DNA from: Roseovarius sp. UBA3070
Lineage (GTDB): Bacteria > Pseudomonadota > Alphaproteobacteria > Rhodobacterales > Rhodobacteraceae
DNA length: 9,192 bases
Assembly: GCA_002366775.1 (NCBI GenBank)
Contig: DFBW01000296.1
Location: 1,685 to 10,876 of the forward strand
Direction of reading: 5' to 3'
Shown here piece by piece: positions 6,174 to 9,192 of the stretch (positions are counted from its first letter, which is position 1; each line of letters starts with the position of its first letter). The notes beneath the pieces are model-generated. The model saw only the letters and a program-made list of their open reading frames with translations, was not told where the DNA came from and did no database searches. The position numbers and the translations under genes were made by a program.

Positions 6174-6619
6174 TGGCTGATTCCGCAAGCACAGCTTTGG
6201 CGGTTACGTTGTTCAGTGAAATCCTGACCAATGAGCAGTTGATCCGAAACCGGTTAAGCAAAGTGCTGCCCAAAGGTATGGAGATTTCGCATTTCTCGGT
6301 GCTAAATCAACTGGCGCGCACAGCAGAGGAGCGCAGCCCGGCGCAGTTGGCCAAAAGTTTTCACGTTACCCGCGGGGCGATGACCAACACATTGAACAAG
6401 CTGGAATGGTCGGGATATGTGCATATCCGCCCTGATTGGGATGATGCGCGCTCAAAACGGGTAGCAATCAGCCCTGCGGGACGTGCTGCGCATAATGTTG
6501 CGCTTGAAGCGATCACGCCACTGTTTTCCGAAGTGGTGAGCGAACTTGGCGAGGCCAATGTGCGTGCCACATTGCCGGTTATGCGCGAATTACGGGCCAA
6601 ATTAGGGCGCGAGGGATAG
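6173..6619 (+). CDS. MarR family transcriptional regulator
   Basis: A 148-residue winged-helix regulator of the MarR family, acting as a DNA-binding dimer. The recognition part is SPAQLAKSFHVTRGAMTNTLNKLEWSGYV-like, about residues 55-83, followed by the wing with D90, D91, R93 and S94 (about 88-100) and dimerisation helices at both ends. The length is typical. The ATG overlaps the amidase stop as TGATG, so it is translationally coupled and belongs to the comF-grxC-amidase run. MarR proteins often control their own or adjacent operons in response to phenolic ligands or oxidants; here there is no visible Cys in the region I inspected, so redox sensing by a Cys is not supported. No obvious palindromic operator was seen before comF. 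Target genes unknown. Confidence 0.92.
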   Translation: MADSASTALAVTLFSEILTNEQLIRNRLSKVLPKGMEISHFSVLNQLARTAEERSPAQLAKSFHVTRGAMTNTLNKLEWSGYVHIRPDWDDARSKRVAISPAGRAAHNVALEAITPLFSEVVSELGEANVRATLPVMRELRAKLGREG

Positions 6620-6623
6620 CGCC
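6606..6623 (+). terminator. Weak hairpin at the end of the marR gene
   Basis: GGCGC (6606-6610) and GCGCC (6619-6623) form a 5-bp stem with an 8-base loop spanning the marR stop, followed only by TTAAT. It could help end the comF-marR transcript before the convergent ubiG, but it is short and lacks a T tract. The remaining bases to 6661 show nothing else. Confidence 0.25.
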
Positions 6624-6661
6624 TTAATCTGTGGGCTTGGACCGCGCAACGGGTGAATGCG

Positions 6662-7411
6662 CTACGCCTCGGGCTTCAGGCTTGCTGTCACATAGTTCAC
6701 GCTTAAGTCTGTGTCCGACAATGACCAAGCCCAGCTGATCGGATTGAACACAAACCCTTTACGATCAACAGGCTCTAATCCAGCGCCAGACAGCAATTCA
6801 AACAGTTCATCAGGCGTGATGAACTTGGCCCAGTCATGCGTGCCCTTGGGCAACCAGCGCATCACAAATTCCGCACCGAGGATGGCGACGGCATAGCTTT
6901 TGGGATTGCGGTTGATGGTTGAACAGATGTGCAACCCGCCCGGTTTCAGGAGTTGATTGCACACGGTGAGAAATTCCAGCGGATCTGCCACATGTTCCAC
7001 GACCTCCATGTTCAGGATGGCGTCAAAACGCTCGCCTCCAGCTGCAATCGCTTCGGCCGTTGTATGGCGGTAATCAATGTCTAATCCGGAGTGTTCGGCG
7101 TGAACGCGGGCCACTGGAATGTTACCACCTGCCGCATCTGCGCCCACCACGTTGGCGCCCAGTCGTGCCATCGGCTCGCTCAGCAATCCGCCACCGCAGC
7201 CAATATCGAGAATCGAAAGCCCGGCAAATGGCGCGTCCTGTTTCAGATCCCGGTCAAATTCGGCGGCAATCTGCGCAGTGATATAATCCAGCCGACAGGG
7301 GTTGAGCATATGCAACGGCTTGAATTTACCGTTGGGATCCCACCATTCTGCCGCCATCGCCTCAAATTTGGCGACCTCGTCTTGGTCAATCGTGGACTGA
7401 GCCGCTTGCAT
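6662..7411 (-). CDS. ubiG: Ubiquinone biosynthesis O-methyltransferase
   Basis: A 249-residue SAM-dependent O-methyltransferase that carries out both O-methylations of ubiquinone biosynthesis. The N-terminal [20 protein letters not shown] (about 15-34) and NPCRLDYI are UbiG signatures, the SAM loop LDIGCGGG lies at 68-75, an acidic NMEVVEHV segment at about 134-141, and LLKPGG follows. I chose the second ATG (7411) because GGAGAG lies 4 nt before it and the family begins near it; the upstream ATG at 7423 would add MESK. It is divergent from pip and convergent with marR. Family assignment is secure; only the start is in doubt by four residues. Confidence 0.95.
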   Translation of the reverse strand: MQAAQSTIDQDEVAKFEAMAAEWWDPNGKFKPLHMLNPCRLDYITAQIAAEFDRDLKQDAPFAGLSILDIGCGGGLLSEPMARLGANVVGADAAGGNIPVARVHAEHSGLDIDYRHTTAEAIAAGGERFDAILNMEVVEHVADPLEFLTVCNQLLKPGGLHICSTINRNPKSYAVAILGAEFVMRWLPKGTHDWAKFITPDELFELLSGAGLEPVDRKGFVFNPISWAWSLSDTDLSVNYVTASLKPEA

Positions 7412-7461
7412 TTTGCTCTCCATATGCTCTTTTGTACCGTAACACTGTATATAGGTTGTTT

Positions 7462-8433
7462 ATGGATAAAAGCTCGGACCGTAAAACTGCAATTCAATAT
7501 CTTTATCCCCCGATCGAACCATTTGAGCGGCGGATGCTGGATGTGGGCGATGGGCACAGCATTTATGTTGAGCAATCGGGCAATCCAGATGGCAAACCTG
7601 TCGTGGTGTTGCACGGTGGGCCGGGGGGCGGATGCAGCCCTGCGATGCGGCGGTATTTTGACCCCGCCATGTACCGTATAGTCTTGTTTGATCAGCGCGG
7701 TTGTGGCCGGTCCCGCCCGCATGCCAGCGTTGAGGCCAACACCACATGGCATCTGGTCGCTGATATTGAGCGTATCCGTGAGACGTTGGAGATCGACAAA
7801 TGGGTCGTCTTTGGTGGCAGCTGGGGCGCTACGCTGTCGCTGGTTTATGCGCAATCCCATCCTGACCGGGCGCAACATCTGGTGCTGCGCGGTGTGTTTT
7901 TGATGACCCAAGCCGAGTTGGATTGGTTTTATGGCGGTGGTGCCGGTAAATTCTGGCCAGAAACATGGGCGGCGTTCCAGTCACTTATTCCCGAGGATGA
8001 GCGTGACGATATGATCGGGGCGTATCACAAGCGCCTGTTTTCGGGGCGTCATGACATAGAGGTAGATCACGCGCGCGCCTGGTCTTCGTGGGAGAATGCT
8101 CTGGCCACAGTGGCCTCTTCCGGGTATGGCGGATCAAGTCCGCCGGAGTATGCCCGCGCCTTTGCCCGGCTTGAAAACCACTATTTCACACATGCCGGTT
8201 TTCTAGAGGAGGATGGCCATATCCTGAACCGTATGGACAGGATCAGCCATGTCCCCGGCACGATTGTTCAGGGGCGGTATGATATGATCTGTCCGCCTAT
8301 CGGTGCATATTCATTGGCCAAGGCTTGGGGAAATGCAGATTTGCGGATGATTCCTGTGGCCGGCCATGCCCTGTCTGAGCCGGGAATTAGTGCTGAGTTG
8401 GTCAATGTCATGAACCGTCTGGGCCGTGAATAG
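7462..8433 (+). CDS. pip: Proline iminopeptidase (alpha/beta hydrolase, S33)
   Basis: A 323-residue cytoplasmic alpha/beta-hydrolase that removes N-terminal proline from peptides. Seen: LYPPIEPF at the N-terminus, oxyanion-region HGGPGGG (51-57), DQRGCGRS (77-84), nucleophile S120 in GGSWG, D274 in GRYDMICP and H302 in AGHALSEPGI, the full Ser-Asp-His triad. Length and order match bacterial Pip. No signal peptide. The ATG at 7462 is chosen; a TTG at 7432 would add ten residues that do not look like the family. The ribosome binding site is weak (AGGT at 7453-7456). It stands alone: ubiG is divergent, and the following metal-binding protein gene has its own promoter region 123 bp downstream. 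Confidence 0.94.
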   Translation: MDKSSDRKTAIQYLYPPIEPFERRMLDVGDGHSIYVEQSGNPDGKPVVVLHGGPGGGCSPAMRRYFDPAMYRIVLFDQRGCGRSRPHASVEANTTWHLVADIERIRETLEIDKWVVFGGSWGATLSLVYAQSHPDRAQHLVLRGVFLMTQAELDWFYGGGAGKFWPETWAAFQSLIPEDERDDMIGAYHKRLFSGRHDIEVDHARAWSSWENALATVASSGYGGSSPPEYARAFARLENHYFTHAGFLEEDGHILNRMDRISHVPGTIVQGRYDMICPPIGAYSLAKAWGNADLRMIPVAGHALSEPGISAELVNVMNRLGRE

Positions 8434-8465
8434 CCCATTTCCTGCTCTATTTAGACAAGTCATTG

Positions 8466-8482
8466 TTGAGAATCATTCGCAA
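8466..8482. promoter_or_regulatory. Fur/Mur-type palindromic operator, copy 1
   Basis: TTGAGAATCATTCGCAA is a 17-bp palindrome around a central C, with one mismatched pair (A against C at position 4). It matches the 7-1-7 layout of Fur-family sites (GAAT-N-ATTC core). It lies just upstream of a TTGACA -35 candidate before the sitA-like gene. In alphaproteobacteria the Fur homolog Mur typically controls Mn importers, so Mur binding is the leading inference. Confidence 0.65.
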
Positions 8483-8487
8483 TTCAC

Positions 8488-8493
8488 TTGACA
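8488..8493 (+). promoter_or_regulatory. Probable -35 element of the sitA-like gene
   Basis: A perfect TTGACA lies between the two palindromes. The -10 is not clear: at 17-19 bases downstream only AATTTC / TTTCAT-like sequences are found, overlapping the end of the second palindrome. If this is the promoter, both operators flank or fill it, fitting repression. Confidence 0.45.
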
Positions 8494-8495
8494 TT

Positions 8496-8512
8496 TTGCG
8501 AATGACTCGCAA
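8496..8512. promoter_or_regulatory. Fur/Mur-type palindromic operator, copy 2
   Basis: TTGCGAATGACTCGCAA is a 17-bp palindrome around a central G with one mismatched pair, nearly the same as copy 1. The centres are 30 bp apart, so both sites face roughly the same side of the helix. It would occupy the spacer downstream of TTGACA, a position suited to repression. A further imperfect half-site-like stretch (TTGTGAGTGAC, 8521-8531) follows. Confidence 0.65.
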
Positions 8513-8556
8513 TTTCATCTTTGTGAGTGACGCAACAAAGAGGTTAGGCCTGCATC

Positions 8557-9192
8557 ATGTCGAAAATTCGCAGTGGATTGATCTGGGTTGGCTTTGCCCT
8601 GGCGCTGGGCACTGGTGCAGTACAGGCCGAGGGCAAGCTGAAGGTTGTGACCACTTTCACCGTTCTGGCTGATATGGCGCAGAACGTGGGGGGCAACGCT
8701 GCTGATGTGTTTTCTATCACCAAACCGGGTGCGGAAATCCACGGCTATCAGCCCACGCCGCGCGATATCGTCAAGGCCGTAGATGCCGATCTGATCCTGT
8801 GGAATGGCATGAACCTTGAGCTTTGGTTTGAACAGTTTCTGCGCAACATGGGTGATATTCCTTCGGTTACGCTGTCGGATGGGGTTGATCCGATCATGAT
8901 TTCCACGGGCAGCTATGAGGGCAAACCCAACCCGCACGCCTGGATGGGGCTGGATAATGCGCTGATCTATGTCGATAATATTGCGGCGGCCTTTGGCACA
9001 TATGACCCGGATAATGCGCAGCTCTATCTGGACAATGCCGAGGCGTACAAAGCCCAGTTGCGCAGCACGATCGAACCTTTGCGCAAGAGCATTGCAACGT
9101 TGCCAGAAGACAAGCGTTGGCTGGTCACCTGTGAAGGCGCATTCAGTTATCTGGCGCGTGATTTTGGCATGCAAGAGCTGTATCTGTGGCCG
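8557..9192 (+). CDS. sitA: Periplasmic Mn/Fe-binding protein of an ABC importer, SitA type (partial)
   Basis: The first 212 residues of a cluster A-I metal-binding protein; the gene runs off the right edge without a stop. A signal peptide (about 1-24, cleavage after V22-Q23-A24) without lipobox indicates a free periplasmic protein. Metal ligands expected in the family are seen as H62 (EIHGYQPTPRD), H127 (NPHAWM) and E193 (TCEGAF); the fourth, an Asp, would lie beyond the window. PNPHAWMGLDNALIYVDNI-like and the CEGAF...LYLWP region resemble SitA/YfeA/MntC more than ZnuA, and the long His-rich loop typical of ZnuA is absent. TTAGG (8544-8548) is 8 nt before the ATG. The tandem Fur-type palindromes upstream support Mn or Fe control. 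Downstream sitBCD genes are expected but not seen. Confidence 0.9.
   Translation, partial: MSKIRSGLIWVGFALALGTGAVQAEGKLKVVTTFTVLADMAQNVGGNAADVFSITKPGAEIHGYQPTPRDIVKAVDADLILWNGMNLELWFEQFLRNMGDIPSVTLSDGVDPIMISTGSYEGKPNPHAWMGLDNALIYVDNIAAAFGTYDPDNAQLYLDNAEAYKAQLRSTIEPLRKSIATLPEDKRWLVTCEGAFSYLARDFGMQELYLWP

Noticed and set aside
7448..7453. TATATA between ubiG and pip as a shared or leaderless promoter
   Set aside because: Self-complementary, so direction is ambiguous, and no -35 element is found at a normal distance on either strand.
8421..8436. GGGC/GCCC hairpin at the pip stop
   Set aside because: Only four base pairs and no T tract; not enough to call a terminator.
8515..9174. Long minus-strand open frame opposite the sitA-like gene
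   Set aside because: It is the shadow of a clearly conserved plus-strand metal-binding protein; its own translation shows no recognisable domain.
1..9192. Defence system, mobile element or biosynthetic cluster
   Set aside because: Every sizeable gene has a housekeeping or envelope assignment, packing and base composition look even, and no integrase, transposase, attachment repeat or tRNA was seen.

Overview
This 9.2 kb window looks like a stretch of core chromosome from an alphaproteobacterium of the Rhodobacterales, most likely the marine Roseobacter group. The basis is the overall protein sequences (HemH, UbiG, ComF, Grx and the NDUFAF5/BioC-like protein all read as Rhodobacteraceae-type), the moderate G+C content, the dense packing with stop/start overlaps, and the Fur-family-type operator in front of a SitA-type metal-binding protein. 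I see no transposase, integrase, phage gene, CRISPR array, rRNA or tRNA, and nothing that stands out as recently transferred DNA.

Left part (1-2345), cell envelope: a small YafK-type L,D-transpeptidase-fold protein (+), a CAP-domain lipoprotein (-), and a second L,D-transpeptidase of ErfK/YbiS type (+). Both Ldt proteins have twin-arginine signal sequences. A 62-residue exported protein with a C-terminal membrane segment follows, closed by a strong hairpin terminator that also serves the converging hemH.

Middle part (2356-6619): on the minus strand, a BioC/NDUFAF5-like methyltransferase-fold protein lies upstream of hemH (ferrochelatase). Head-to-head with it, only 15 nt away, starts a tight plus-strand run: comF (PRTase-like competence protein), grxC (glutaredoxin), a nitrilase-superfamily amidase of the deaminated-glutathione/omega-amidase type, and a MarR regulator. 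grxC and the amidase sit 5 nt apart, and the amidase and marR overlap as TGATG. The unit therefore probably links thiol/glutathione maintenance to a MarR switch. A six-codon reading frame with an ideal Shine-Dalgarno sequence ends at the grxC start codon as ATGA.

Right part (6662-9192): ubiG (ubiquinone O-methyltransferase, -) is divergent from pip (proline iminopeptidase, +). The window ends inside a periplasmic Mn/Fe-binding protein (SitA type, +), whose promoter carries two 17-bp palindromes resembling Fur/Mur operators. This is probably the start of a sitABCD manganese/iron importer.

The window is mainly ordinary. I do not see a convincing new system. The points most worth checking are the tandem operators before sitA, the apparently missing SAM-binding loop in the NDUFAF5/BioC-like protein, the mini-ORF before grxC, and the small exported membrane protein.
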